From assembly GCA_050633625.1 (NCBI GenBank), contig JBOEGW010000011.1, positions 468,424-532,423 of the forward strand: a DNA stretch of 64,000 nt, read 5' to 3'. This stretch comes from JBOEGW01 sp050633625 (GTDB taxonomy: Bacteria; Pseudomonadota; Alphaproteobacteria; Rhodobacterales; Rhodobacteraceae). Under the pieces are notes generated by a model, which was given only the letters and a program-made list of their open reading frames with translations, was not told where the DNA came from and made no database searches. A program made the position numbers and the translations under genes. Numbering within the stretch: position 1 is the first letter of the stretch; each line of letters begins with the position of its first letter. This document shows, piece after piece, positions 26,503-35,225 of the stretch.

Positions 26503-26567
26503 GTGGTGCTTCCTTGTGACTTAAGGATGATATAGGGCCTATTGCACGAATTGGCAAAGGATGGCCC

Positions 26568-27848
26568 ATGGCAACGAATGGCGCGCAAGACGGGGTTCGC
26601 CCTCGCAAGGTGGTGGTGGATCTGCTCACCGATGTGGTTGAGGAAAAACGGCTGTTGTCCGAGGTGCTAACGCGCCGGGTCGCGCCCTTGGACCCGGAGG
26701 ACCGCGCGCGGGTTCAACGCTTGGCGTTGGCCGTTTTGCGTTTCGCAGATCGTGCGGATCGGATGCTTGGCCCGCATCTCAAGAAACGCCCGCCTGAACG
26801 TGTGCTAAACATTCTGCGCCTTGGCGTGGTGGAAATTTGTGACGCCGGCGCGCCTGCGCATGGGGTGGTGAACGCCGCTGTAGACATCGCCCGCAAAGGG
26901 AAAAAGACCCAAGGGTTCGCTGGGATGATCAATGCTGTATTGCGTAAAGTCGATGAGGACAAAGAGAAATGGGAGACACTCCCGGTGCCGCGCTTACCCA
27001 AATGGTTGCGCAAGCCTCTGGTGGATGATTATGGAAAACAGGTTGTTGCAGCGATGGAAGCTGCCCACGCAAAAGGCGCTCCGCTTGATGTTTCCGTCAA
27101 GACCGATAGGGAAGCCGTAAGGAGCGCGCTGGGCGGCACATTGCTTCCGACAGGGACGGTGCGCTTGGCGGAGGCAGGGCGGGTCACTGGATTGGCTGGG
27201 TATCAAGATGGGACTTGGTGGATACAAGACGCAGCCGCCGCAATGCCCGCGATGGTTCTGGGCGCCAAACCGGGCGAAAAAATTCTGGACCTCTGTGCCG
27301 CACCCGGAGGCAAAACCATGCAGCTTTGTGCAGCGGGCGCCGATGTGACAGCCGTTGATGTCTCCGCAGGTCGCCTGAAGCGCCTTGAAGAAAACCTTGA
27401 CCGGTGCGGATTGCGAGCCGAGGTGATTACAGCTGATGCATTGGAATATGAGGGTGGGCCGTTTGACGCGATATTGCTTGATGCGCCCTGTACAGCCACG
27501 GGCACCATTCGTCGGCATCCTGACTTACCCTTTGCTAAAGATGGGTCAGATTTTCCGGGGCTATTCGAGTTGCAAGAGCACCTGATTGATCGCGGGCTTG
27601 GCCTGCTTAAGCCCGGCGGACGGCTCGTGTATTGCACTTGTAGCCTCTTGATTGATGAAGGCGAAGAGCAGGTGCGGGACGCATTGGCGCGTCACGAAGG
27701 TCTTGTCGTTGCGCCTGAAGCCTTGCATTTGCCGGGCATTGATGCGGCTTGGATCAGCGACGAGGGTTTGCGACTGCGCCCGGATTACTGGGCCGAGCTT
27801 GGCCATATGGATGGGTTTTTCATCACCAACCTGATCAAGCCAAGCTAA
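26568..27848 (+). CDS. rsmB: 16S rRNA (cytosine-967-C5)-methyltransferase
   Basis: RsmB/NOP2-family enzyme, 426 residues. An N-terminal NusB-like RNA-binding domain (about 15-145) precedes the Rossmann methyltransferase with the SAM motif ILDLCAAPGGKTMQL. The two motif cysteines are Cys308 in DAPCTATGTIRRHPD and Cys358 in CTCSLL (the expected nucleophile). The heparinase-like gene and purH follow on the same strand. Confidence 0.93.
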   Translation: MATNGAQDGVRPRKVVVDLLTDVVEEKRLLSEVLTRRVAPLDPEDRARVQRLALAVLRFADRADRMLGPHLKKRPPERVLNILRLGVVEICDAGAPAHGVVNAAVDIARKGKKTQGFAGMINAVLRKVDEDKEKWETLPVPRLPKWLRKPLVDDYGKQVVAAMEAAHAKGAPLDVSVKTDREAVRSALGGTLLPTGTVRLAEAGRVTGLAGYQDGTWWIQDAAAAMPAMVLGAKPGEKILDLCAAPGGKTMQLCAAGADVTAVDVSAGRLKRLEENLDRCGLRAEVITADALEYEGGPFDAILLDAPCTATGTIRRHPDLPFAKDGSDFPGLFELQEHLIDRGLGLLKPGGRLVYCTCSLLIDEGEEQVRDALARHEGLVVAPEALHLPGIDAAWISDEGLRLRPDYWAELGHMDGFFITNLIKPS

Positions 27849-27944
27849 GGCACGACAATGCGCATGACTTGCGGTGCCGCTGTCTGTATGATGCTGCTCA
27901 GAACCCGAAAAGGGCCGTGACGAGCAACTGAGGCGAGGCCACCC

Positions 27945-29708
27945 GTGCCCCAAGATGAACCCTGGTCCGAGCGCCGCGTGCGATGGATGAACCGTTGGAC
28001 GGCGCGCCGCGCGGCGCGTGCGCAGACACCTACGCGTTTCGTGTCTCAACCAGAGCCACGCACAATTGGCTCGTTTGCGCGGGGCAAACAGCTTGTGGCC
28101 GGAAATCTCTTGTTCGCAGGTCATTTGGTCGAAGAAGCAAACGTGAGTCCATGGGACGTGCCTGCGCCCGCAGAAGGCTTTGCAGAGGCGCTGAACGGGT
28201 TCGCATGGATGGATGATTTGGCCGCGCTAGGGGACGGGGCCGCGCGCGACAAAGCACAGGATTGGACCTGGGGGTGGATCGCTCGATATGGAGCCGGGCA
28301 GGGCGTGGGCTGGAGTCCCGACCTCACAGGCCGCCGCCTCATTCGTTGGATCAACCATGCCTTTTTTCTGTTGAGCGGGCAGGAATCCGAGGATTCGCAG
28401 GCCTTTTTCCGCTCCCTTGGTCATCAGACGATTTTTCTCTCCAAACGGTGGCGTGTCGCGTCGCCTGGATTACCGCGTTTTGAAGCGCTCAGCGGGCTGA
28501 TTTACGCTGGGATGTCCTTGGTCGGGATGGAGGCACATGTTCTTGCCGCACTTAAAGGATTGGAGCGTGAATGTGCCACACAGATTGATGATCAAGGCGG
28601 GCTTCCAACGCGTAATCCCGAGGATTTGCTGGAGGTGTTTACGCTTTTGAACTGGGCAGCGCTGGCCTTGCGCGAGGCCGGGCGTGAAGTCTTGCCTGAA
28701 CATGCCGCTGCAATCGAGCGAATTGCGCCAACCCTGCGTGCGTTGCGCCATGCAGACGGCGGATTGGCGCGGTTTCATGGGGGCGGGCGTGGCTTGGAAG
28801 GGCGATTGGATCAAGCTTTGGCCACCTCCGGCGTGCGCGCAGGCGCTCCTGACGGGCGCGCAATGGGCTATTCACGCCTGTCGGGCGGCCGCACCAGCTT
28901 GGTGATTGACGCCAGCCTGCCCCCCAGTGGGGCGGCATCTACCAACGCTCATGCCTCAACCTTGGCGTTCGAACTCACCTCTGGCCGCCGCCCACTCGTG
29001 GTGAATTGCGGTTCTGGAGTGCAATTTGGCTTTGATTGGGGCAAAGCCGGGCGCGCGACACCCTCCCATTCCGTATTGAGCCTGCGCGGCGTGTCGTCGT
29101 CGCGGCTGGGCAACATGGTCCACACAAGTGCTGGGCCGCGCGCGGTTTTGACAGACGGACCAACTGAGGTCGATTATCGCCGCCCGGATGTGGACAACGC
29201 CAGCGTTTTTGTGGGCGGTCATGACGGTTATGTGCGCGGATTCGGATTGGCCTATATGCGCCGTTTGGAGATGACGATTGATGGGCGTTCACTCATGGGT
29301 GAAGAAACGCTCGCCGCCGTGTCTGAAGCCGAAAAAATCACCTTTGATCATGCCCGCGCACGCGATGGGGCGAAGGGTTTGCCGTTTGATATTCGCTTTC
29401 ATCTTCACCCGGATGTTGATGCGACGTTGGATCTTGGGGGCCACGCGATATCAATGGCGCTTAAATCTGGAGAAATCTGGGTGTTTCGCCATGACAGCAG
29501 CGCGAAATTATCGCTGGAGGCTTCTGTATACTTGGAAAAAGGCAGGCTAAAGCCGCGCGCCTCGCGTCAGATCGTTTTGACGGGCGAAGTGGATGACTAT
29601 GCGCGCAAACTGCGCTGGAGTCTGGCGAAGGCGAAAGACACACCGATCGGCGTGCGCGACCTTGTGAACGATGACGAAACGCTTGGGCTTTCGGAACCTG
29701 ACGCATAG
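27945..29708 (+). CDS. Heparinase II/III-family protein
   Basis: A 587-residue protein. An N-terminal alpha-helical region (alpha/alpha toroid) leads to a C-terminal beta-sandwich with NAHASTLAFELTSGRRPLVV and HSVLSLRGVSSSR, typical of heparinase II/III-like polysaccharide lyases. No signal peptide is visible at the GTG start (27945) or the alternative ATG (27987), which is odd for a lyase of extracellular polysaccharide. It may act on an internal or envelope-bound polymer, or no longer be a lyase. It lies between rsmB and purH. Confidence 0.85.
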   Translation: MPQDEPWSERRVRWMNRWTARRAARAQTPTRFVSQPEPRTIGSFARGKQLVAGNLLFAGHLVEEANVSPWDVPAPAEGFAEALNGFAWMDDLAALGDGAARDKAQDWTWGWIARYGAGQGVGWSPDLTGRRLIRWINHAFFLLSGQESEDSQAFFRSLGHQTIFLSKRWRVASPGLPRFEALSGLIYAGMSLVGMEAHVLAALKGLERECATQIDDQGGLPTRNPEDLLEVFTLLNWAALALREAGREVLPEHAAAIERIAPTLRALRHADGGLARFHGGGRGLEGRLDQALATSGVRAGAPDGRAMGYSRLSGGRTSLVIDASLPPSGAASTNAHASTLAFELTSGRRPLVVNCGSGVQFGFDWGKAGRATPSHSVLSLRGVSSSRLGNMVHTSAGPRAVLTDGPTEVDYRRPDVDNASVFVGGHDGYVRGFGLAYMRRLEMTIDGRSLMGEETLAAVSEAEKITFDHARARDGAKGLPFDIRFHLHPDVDATLDLGGHAISMALKSGEIWVFRHDSSAKLSLEASVYLEKGRLKPRASRQIVLTGEVDDYARKLRWSLAKAKDTPIGVRDLVNDDETLGLSEPDA

Positions 29709-29785
29709 GCGCAAAACAGTGGTTCAATCTGGCGCATAATTGGTCTATGTGGCCCGTATTCATAGCTGCTGATCAAGGATCCGTC

Positions 29786-31375
29786 ATGACTGACCTCGCC
29801 CCCGTGCGCCGTGCGCTGATTTCCGTTTCTGATAAAACTGGTCTTGTGGACCTTGGCAAAGCGCTGATGGAGCGCGGCGTCGAAATCCTGTCTACGGGCG
29901 GGTCCGCAAAGGCGCTGCGCGATGCGGGTGTTGTTGTCAAAGACGTGTCAGAGGTGACGAATTTTCCGGAAATGATGGATGGGCGCGTAAAGACGCTGCA
30001 TCCCATGGTGCACGGTGGTTTGCTTGCGCTGCGCGATAACGAGGATCATGTCGCCGCCATGGATGCGCACGGGATTGGTGCGATTGATCTGTTGGTGGTG
30101 AATCTTTACCCGTTTGAGGCCGCATTGGCGCGTGGGGCAGCTTATGACGAGATGATCGAAAACATCGACATTGGCGGCCCTGCTATGATCCGCGCCGCCG
30201 CCAAGAACCATGGTTTCGTCACGACAATCGTTGACGTTGAAGATTACGAGGCTCTGCTGGGTGAGCTTGACGCGAATGCGGGTGAAACCACTTATGCCTT
30301 CCGCCAACGCCAAGCTCAAATTGCCTATGCGCGTACGGGTGCTTATGACGCCGCAGTGTCAACATGGATGGCCGATGCGATTGGCGAGGCGAACCCGCGG
30401 CGCAGAGTTGTGGCGGGGCAAATCAAACAAACTATGCGCTACGGCGAAAATCCGCACCAAGACGCCGCTTTTTATGTGGACGGCGCTGGGCGCGAAGGTG
30501 TCGCAACAGCGACCGTGCACCAAGGCAAAGCGCTGTCTTACAACAACATCAACGACACGGATGCCGCATTTGAATTGGTGGCCGAATTTGACCCCGCTGA
30601 TGGTCCCGCCGTGGCCATTATCAAGCACGCAAACCCTTCTGGTGTCGCGCGCGGCGCAACGCTCAAAGACGCCTATCAACAAGCGTTCGACTGTGATCGC
30701 ACGTCCGCTTTTGGCGGCATTGTCGCGCTGAACCAAGCCCTGGACGCCGAAACCGCCGCCGCCATCACCGAAATCTTTACTGAAGTCGTCATCGCGCCGG
30801 GTGCCTCTGATGAAGCGAAAGATATTTTCGCCAAAAAGAAAAACCTGCGTCTTTTGACAACAAACGGGCTGCCAGACAGCCGTGCTGGCGGTCAAACGAT
30901 CCGCCAGGTGTCAGGCGGGTATCTGTTCCAGAACAAAGACAACGGATTTATCGGTCTTGATGATCTTAAGGTCGTGACCAAAATCGCGCCAACCCCTGAG
31001 CAAATGGAAGACCTTTTGTTCGCTTGGAAAGTTGGCAAACACGTCAAATCCAATGCCATCGTCTATGTGAAAAACAAGGCGACTGTTGGCGTTGGTGCGG
31101 GCCAAATGTCGCGCCTTGATAGCGCGATGATCGCTGCCACCAAAGCGGGCCGCATGGCTGAACAACTTGGCCTTGACGCGAACCCTGCGATTGGCAGCGC
31201 CGTGGCCTCTGACGCATTCTTCCCCTTTGCCGATGGCTTGATGGAAGCGGCGGCGGCTGGTGCAAGCTGTGTCATCCAACCGGGAGGTTCCATGCGTGAC
31301 GACGAGGTGATTGCGGCGGCGGATGAAGCCGGGCTTGCCATGGTCTTCACCGGCATGCGCCACTTCCGGCACTAA
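29786..31375 (+). CDS. purH: Bifunctional AICAR formyltransferase / IMP cyclohydrolase
   Basis: Catalyses the last two steps of IMP synthesis, 529 residues. The N-terminal cyclohydrolase domain has RRALISVSDKTGLVDLGKAL and DGRVKTLHPMVHGGLLALRD. The transformylase domain has MRYGENPHQDAAFY, KALSYNNINDTDAAFELV, the active-site KHANPSGVA and DAFFPFADGL. I start it at MTDLAPVRRAL (29786). The frame extends 13 codons further upstream without a good ribosome site. Confidence 0.97.
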   Translation: MTDLAPVRRALISVSDKTGLVDLGKALMERGVEILSTGGSAKALRDAGVVVKDVSEVTNFPEMMDGRVKTLHPMVHGGLLALRDNEDHVAAMDAHGIGAIDLLVVNLYPFEAALARGAAYDEMIENIDIGGPAMIRAAAKNHGFVTTIVDVEDYEALLGELDANAGETTYAFRQRQAQIAYARTGAYDAAVSTWMADAIGEANPRRRVVAGQIKQTMRYGENPHQDAAFYVDGAGREGVATATVHQGKALSYNNINDTDAAFELVAEFDPADGPAVAIIKHANPSGVARGATLKDAYQQAFDCDRTSAFGGIVALNQALDAETAAAITEIFTEVVIAPGASDEAKDIFAKKKNLRLLTTNGLPDSRAGGQTIRQVSGGYLFQNKDNGFIGLDDLKVVTKIAPTPEQMEDLLFAWKVGKHVKSNAIVYVKNKATVGVGAGQMSRLDSAMIAATKAGRMAEQLGLDANPAIGSAVASDAFFPFADGLMEAAAAGASCVIQPGGSMRDDEVIAAADEAGLAMVFTGMRHFRH

Positions 31376-31379
31376 CGCC

Positions 31380-31862
31380 ATGCGCGCGCTTTGGATCACC
31401 GCCGCTGTCATATTTCTCGCGGATCAAGCGAGTAAATGGACAATCGTTGAATGGATGAACCTCAAAGAACTGGGGCGCATAGATGTCTTGCCGCCACTCT
31501 TGACGTTTCAAATGGCGTGGAACGAAGGGATCAACTTTGGGCTCTTTTCTTCGGCGGGCGATGCACGCCGATGGATTTTGATCTTAGTTGGACTTGTGAT
31601 CACGTTGTTGGTGTTGCGTTGGGTGCGCGCCGAAAAAATGGGCCGGTGGGGTATGATCTCCGGAGGGCTGATGGTGGGGGGCGCGCTTGGTAATGTGTTG
31701 GATCGCGTTGTCTGGGGCGCGGTTGCGGATTTTTTGAATATGTCCTGCTGCGGATTCCAAAACCCATATTCGTTTAATATTGCTGACATTGCGATTTTTG
31801 CGGGCGCGATTGGTTTGATCCTTTTCGGGCCGAAAAAACCCAAGGACGATAAGACCCCGTGA
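31380..31862 (+). CDS. lspA: Lipoprotein signal peptidase (signal peptidase II)
   Basis: Inner-membrane aspartic protease that removes signal peptides from prolipoproteins, 160 residues, four membrane helices. The two catalytic aspartates are expected in GNVLDRVVWG and VADFLNM. FLADQASKW and WNEGINFGLFS are further family motifs. It starts five bases after purH and is followed by a gene for a lipoprotein. Confidence 0.95.
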   Translation: MRALWITAAVIFLADQASKWTIVEWMNLKELGRIDVLPPLLTFQMAWNEGINFGLFSSAGDARRWILILVGLVITLLVLRWVRAEKMGRWGMISGGLMVGGALGNVLDRVVWGAVADFLNMSCCGFQNPYSFNIADIAIFAGAIGLILFGPKKPKDDKTP

Positions 31863-31916
31863 CGCGCCGAATCTAATGCGTTAAAGAGGGTTCAACACCG
31901 GGTGAAGGAGACAGGG

Positions 31917-32444
31917 ATGCGTGGCATTCTGGGCAAATTGGCAATGATCGTGATCGGTCTTACAGCGCTGGCGGCTTGTTCCCAAAGCGAACCCAAGCTC
32001 ATGAATATTCGCGATGACACCCCGGACGAGTTTTCGATCCGCCCAACAAAACCCCTCGAAGCTCCAGACAGCTACACCGAGCTGCCCACACCCACACCAA
32101 ACGGCACAAATCGTGTGGATAAGAACCCGTTTGCGGATGCGGTGTCTGCGCTGGGTGGCGATCCGGCGCGCGTTGAGCGCGGCGCGATTTATGCCGGTGA
32201 GCAAACGTTGGTGTCCCATGCGCGCCAATATGCGACCACCGCAAATATCCGCGAAACAGTGGCCGAAGAAGACCTGGAATACCGCCGAAAAAACAACGGC
32301 AAACTTCTAGAGCGCCTGTTTAGCGTGAATGTGTACTACGGCAGCTACGCCAAACAATCTCTGGATCAGCACCGCGAATTGGATCGTTTGCGCAAAGCAG
32401 GCGTATGGACTCCAACTGCGCCCCCAGACCCTGAGCGGTATTAA
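31917..32444 (+). CDS. DUF3035 lipoprotein (BamF-like)
   Basis: A 175-residue outer-membrane-type lipoprotein. The signal peptide ends LTALAAC, so Cys20 or close to it is lipidated. The body contains DEFSIRPTKPLEAPDSYTEL, PNPFADAVSALGG-like sequence and GERLFSVNVYYGSYAKQSLD-like sequence, matching DUF3035, restricted to alphaproteobacteria and sometimes named BamF for association with the outer-membrane beta-barrel assembly machinery. The ATG at 31917 follows GAAGGAG and is preferred to a GTG at 31902. Confidence 0.82.
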   Translation: MRGILGKLAMIVIGLTALAACSQSEPKLMNIRDDTPDEFSIRPTKPLEAPDSYTELPTPTPNGTNRVDKNPFADAVSALGGDPARVERGAIYAGEQTLVSHARQYATTANIRETVAEEDLEYRRKNNGKLLERLFSVNVYYGSYAKQSLDQHRELDRLRKAGVWTPTAPPDPERY

Positions 32445-32539
32445 GCCAACCACTCATCCCTTTTGATCACAGCCGCGTCAGGCGGGTTGAACGTCGCGCG
32501 TGAGTGGATAACTGTGCGAGGACGCGGAGGATTTATTCT

Positions 32540-33874
32540 ATGAACCGATTGACCAGCAGCCTATTTGCCCTTTTTGCCAGCGCCGTACCGCTCCATGCGG
32601 GGGAAGTCACGAATTTCACACTCGACAACGGGCTTGAGGTCGTCGTGATCGAAGATCATCGTGCGCCTGTTGTGGTGAATATGGTTTGGTATCGCGCAGG
32701 CTCCGCGGATGAGCCGCCAGGGCGCTCGGGGATCGCGCATTTCCTTGAACATCTCTTGTTCAAAGGCACGGACGACATGGAGCCTGGCGAGTTGAGCCGT
32801 GTCGTGGCAGACAACGGCGGCACCGACAATGCCTTCACCTCATATGATTATACGGCCTATTTTCAACGGGTTGCGTCAGATCGCCTTGAGCTGATGATGC
32901 GGATGGAAGCCGACCGCATGCGCGACCTCATTCTGAGCGAAGAGGATATCGCCACCGAACGCGATGTGATTATTGAGGAACGCGCGATGCGCACCGATAG
33001 TGATCCGGGCGCACTCATGGGCGAGCAAATGCGTGCAACGCTTTACATGAACCATCCATACGGCGTGCCGGTGATCGGTTGGCGACACGAGATGGAAACG
33101 CTCGAACGCGCCGATGCGCTCGCCTATTATACACGTTTCTACGCCCCCAATAACGCGATGTTGGCGATTGCTGGCGATGTTGATCCGCAAGAGGTCAAGA
33201 CCTTTGCCCAAACCTACTTTGGCCAGCTTGAACCCACCCCTGATCTTGCGCCGCGCGAACGCCCAAAGGAGCCAGTCCCGTTGATTGAGCGCCGCGTCTC
33301 CATGCAAGATGCGCGCGTGTCTCAGCCCTATTTGATCCGCACCTATATCGCCCCCGAACGAAATCCCGGTGATCAAGCTGAGGCGGCAGCGCTGACATAT
33401 TTGGCGGAAATTCTGGGTGGTTCAGCGGCAACATCCGTTTTGGGGCGGGCGCTTCAGTTTGACACAAATACAGCCGTTTACGCCTCCGCAAACTACTCTG
33501 GCGACACTGTCGATATTTGGACTTTTAGTTTTGTTCTTGTGCCAGCGGCGGATGTAACCCTTGAAGAAGGCGAGGCTGCGCTGGATGCGGAAATCGCCAA
33601 ATTCATGGAAAAAGGGATTGATGTAGAACAGTTCGAGCGGATCAAATTCCAAATCCGCGCCTCGGAAACATATGCGCTTGATAGTGTGCGCGCCCAAGCC
33701 AACCGATACGGGCAGGGCTGGGCGATTGGATTGGACATTGAGGACGTGAAAGCATGGCCTCAAGCGCTTCAAGAAGTGACCCCGCAAGACGTGATGGAAG
33801 TGGCGAAAAAGGTGTTGCGTCCGACACATTCAGTGACCGGGTATTTGATGCCCGAACAGGAGGTCGCCCAATGA
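32540..33874 (+). CDS. M16-family zinc metallopeptidase, catalytic member
   Basis: A 444-residue processing-peptidase-like protein with a Sec signal (about 1-20). The inverted zinc motif HFLEH (H67, E70, H71) and the downstream glutamate region DVIIEERAM provide a complete metal site. Two M16 halves follow. It overlaps the next M16 gene by four bases (ATGA). Catalytic and non-catalytic M16 subunits encoded together often form a heterodimer, as in the mitochondrial enzyme; periplasmic location is inferred from the signals. Confidence 0.93.
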   Translation: MNRLTSSLFALFASAVPLHAGEVTNFTLDNGLEVVVIEDHRAPVVVNMVWYRAGSADEPPGRSGIAHFLEHLLFKGTDDMEPGELSRVVADNGGTDNAFTSYDYTAYFQRVASDRLELMMRMEADRMRDLILSEEDIATERDVIIEERAMRTDSDPGALMGEQMRATLYMNHPYGVPVIGWRHEMETLERADALAYYTRFYAPNNAMLAIAGDVDPQEVKTFAQTYFGQLEPTPDLAPRERPKEPVPLIERRVSMQDARVSQPYLIRTYIAPERNPGDQAEAAALTYLAEILGGSAATSVLGRALQFDTNTAVYASANYSGDTVDIWTFSFVLVPAADVTLEEGEAALDAEIAKFMEKGIDVEQFERIKFQIRASETYALDSVRAQANRYGQGWAIGLDIEDVKAWPQALQEVTPQDVMEVAKKVLRPTHSVTGYLMPEQEVAQ

Positions 33875-35181
33875 AACGCATTCTCACTGCCCTTGTCTTG
33901 ATGTTCGTGGCGCTGCCTGCGGTGGCGGAAATCGACATTCAAGAATTCACGACCCCCGGCGGCATCAAGGTCTGGCTTGTAGAGGAACATTCCTTGCCCT
34001 TTACAGCGCTTGAACTGCGGTTTCGCGGCGGGGCTTCGCTGGATGCGCCCGGCAAACGCGGTGCGATCAACCTAATGACTGGGTTGATTGAGGAAGGCGC
34101 GGGCGATCTAGACGCGCGGGCTTACTCCGAAGCGCGCGAGACCTTGGCCACGAGCATCGGGTTTGATGTCGATGATGATGCGCTGTCTGTTTCTGCAAGG
34201 TTTTTGAGCGAAAATCGCGATCAAGCGGTGGAGCTGATCCGAGTCGCGCTGAATGATCCTTTGTTCACTGAAGACGCGATTGAGCGCGTGCGCGGCCAAG
34301 TGATTTCGGGGCTGAAATCTCGCGCCAATGACCCCAACGAAATCGCAGCGGATGCCTTTGCGGCGGCAGCTTTCGGCGATCATCCCTATGGCAGTTATCT
34401 GGGCGGCACGCTTGAGAGTGTTGCCTCCCTAACTCGTCAGGACATGCTGGATGCCTTCGCGGCAACCGTCGCGCGCGACCGTGTGTATGTGTCTGCGGTT
34501 GGAGATGTGGATGCGCAGACGCTCGGCGGCATTGTCGACACGATCCTTGGCGGGCTGCCAGAGACAGGCGCGCCCATGCCCGAACATGTGGATTTCGCGG
34601 CGCCTGCGGGCGTGCAAGTCATTGATTATGATACACCGCAATCTGTTGCGCGGTTTGGTCATATTGGAATCGCGATTGATGACCCTGATTTCTTCGCGGC
34701 CTACCTGATCAACACAGTGTTTGGCGGCTCAGGATTCAACAGCCGGTTGATGGATGAAGTGCGCGAAAAGCGTGGCTTAACTTATGGCATCGGCTCTTAC
34801 CTGCTTGCGCCAGATTACGCGGAATCTGTTCTTGGGGCGGTGTCTTCGCAAAATGACCGGATGGCGGAAACCATCGAAGTGGTGCGCGCGGAATGGGCGA
34901 AATTGGCGCAAGATGGTGTGAGCGCTGAGGAGTTAGAAAAGGCAAAACTGTACCTCACGGGCGCTTATCCTCTGCGATTTGATGGCAACGCCACAATCGC
35001 GCGAATTTTGGTCGGGATGCAGATGAGTGGGTATTCGGTGGACTACCCAAAAACGCGCAATGAACGGGTGAACGCCGTCACGTTGGAGGAGGCCAACCGG
35101 GTTGCGCGCGAGCTTTATAAGCCCGAAGCACTGTCGTTTGTGGTCGTCGGACGCCCAGTTGGCGTCGTATCAACCGAGTAA
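33871..35181 (+). CDS. M16-family peptidase homologue lacking the zinc motif
   Basis: A 436-residue M16 protein with a Sec signal (MKRILTALVLMFVALPAVA). At the place of HxxEH it has NLMTGLIEEG, so the zinc ligands are lost. The C-terminal half keeps VREKRGLTYGIGSY, the Arg/Tyr substrate motif of M16B beta-like subunits. It should pair with the catalytic product of the overlapping upstream gene. Confidence 0.92.
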   Translation: MKRILTALVLMFVALPAVAEIDIQEFTTPGGIKVWLVEEHSLPFTALELRFRGGASLDAPGKRGAINLMTGLIEEGAGDLDARAYSEARETLATSIGFDVDDDALSVSARFLSENRDQAVELIRVALNDPLFTEDAIERVRGQVISGLKSRANDPNEIAADAFAAAAFGDHPYGSYLGGTLESVASLTRQDMLDAFAATVARDRVYVSAVGDVDAQTLGGIVDTILGGLPETGAPMPEHVDFAAPAGVQVIDYDTPQSVARFGHIGIAIDDPDFFAAYLINTVFGGSGFNSRLMDEVREKRGLTYGIGSYLLAPDYAESVLGAVSSQNDRMAETIEVVRAEWAKLAQDGVSAEELEKAKLYLTGAYPLRFDGNATIARILVGMQMSGYSVDYPKTRNERVNAVTLEEANRVARELYKPEALSFVVVGRPVGVVSTE

Positions 35182-35225
35182 TCCCGTCTGGCAGAATCGG
35201 CGGCGCCCATGCTAGGTTTTGTGGC

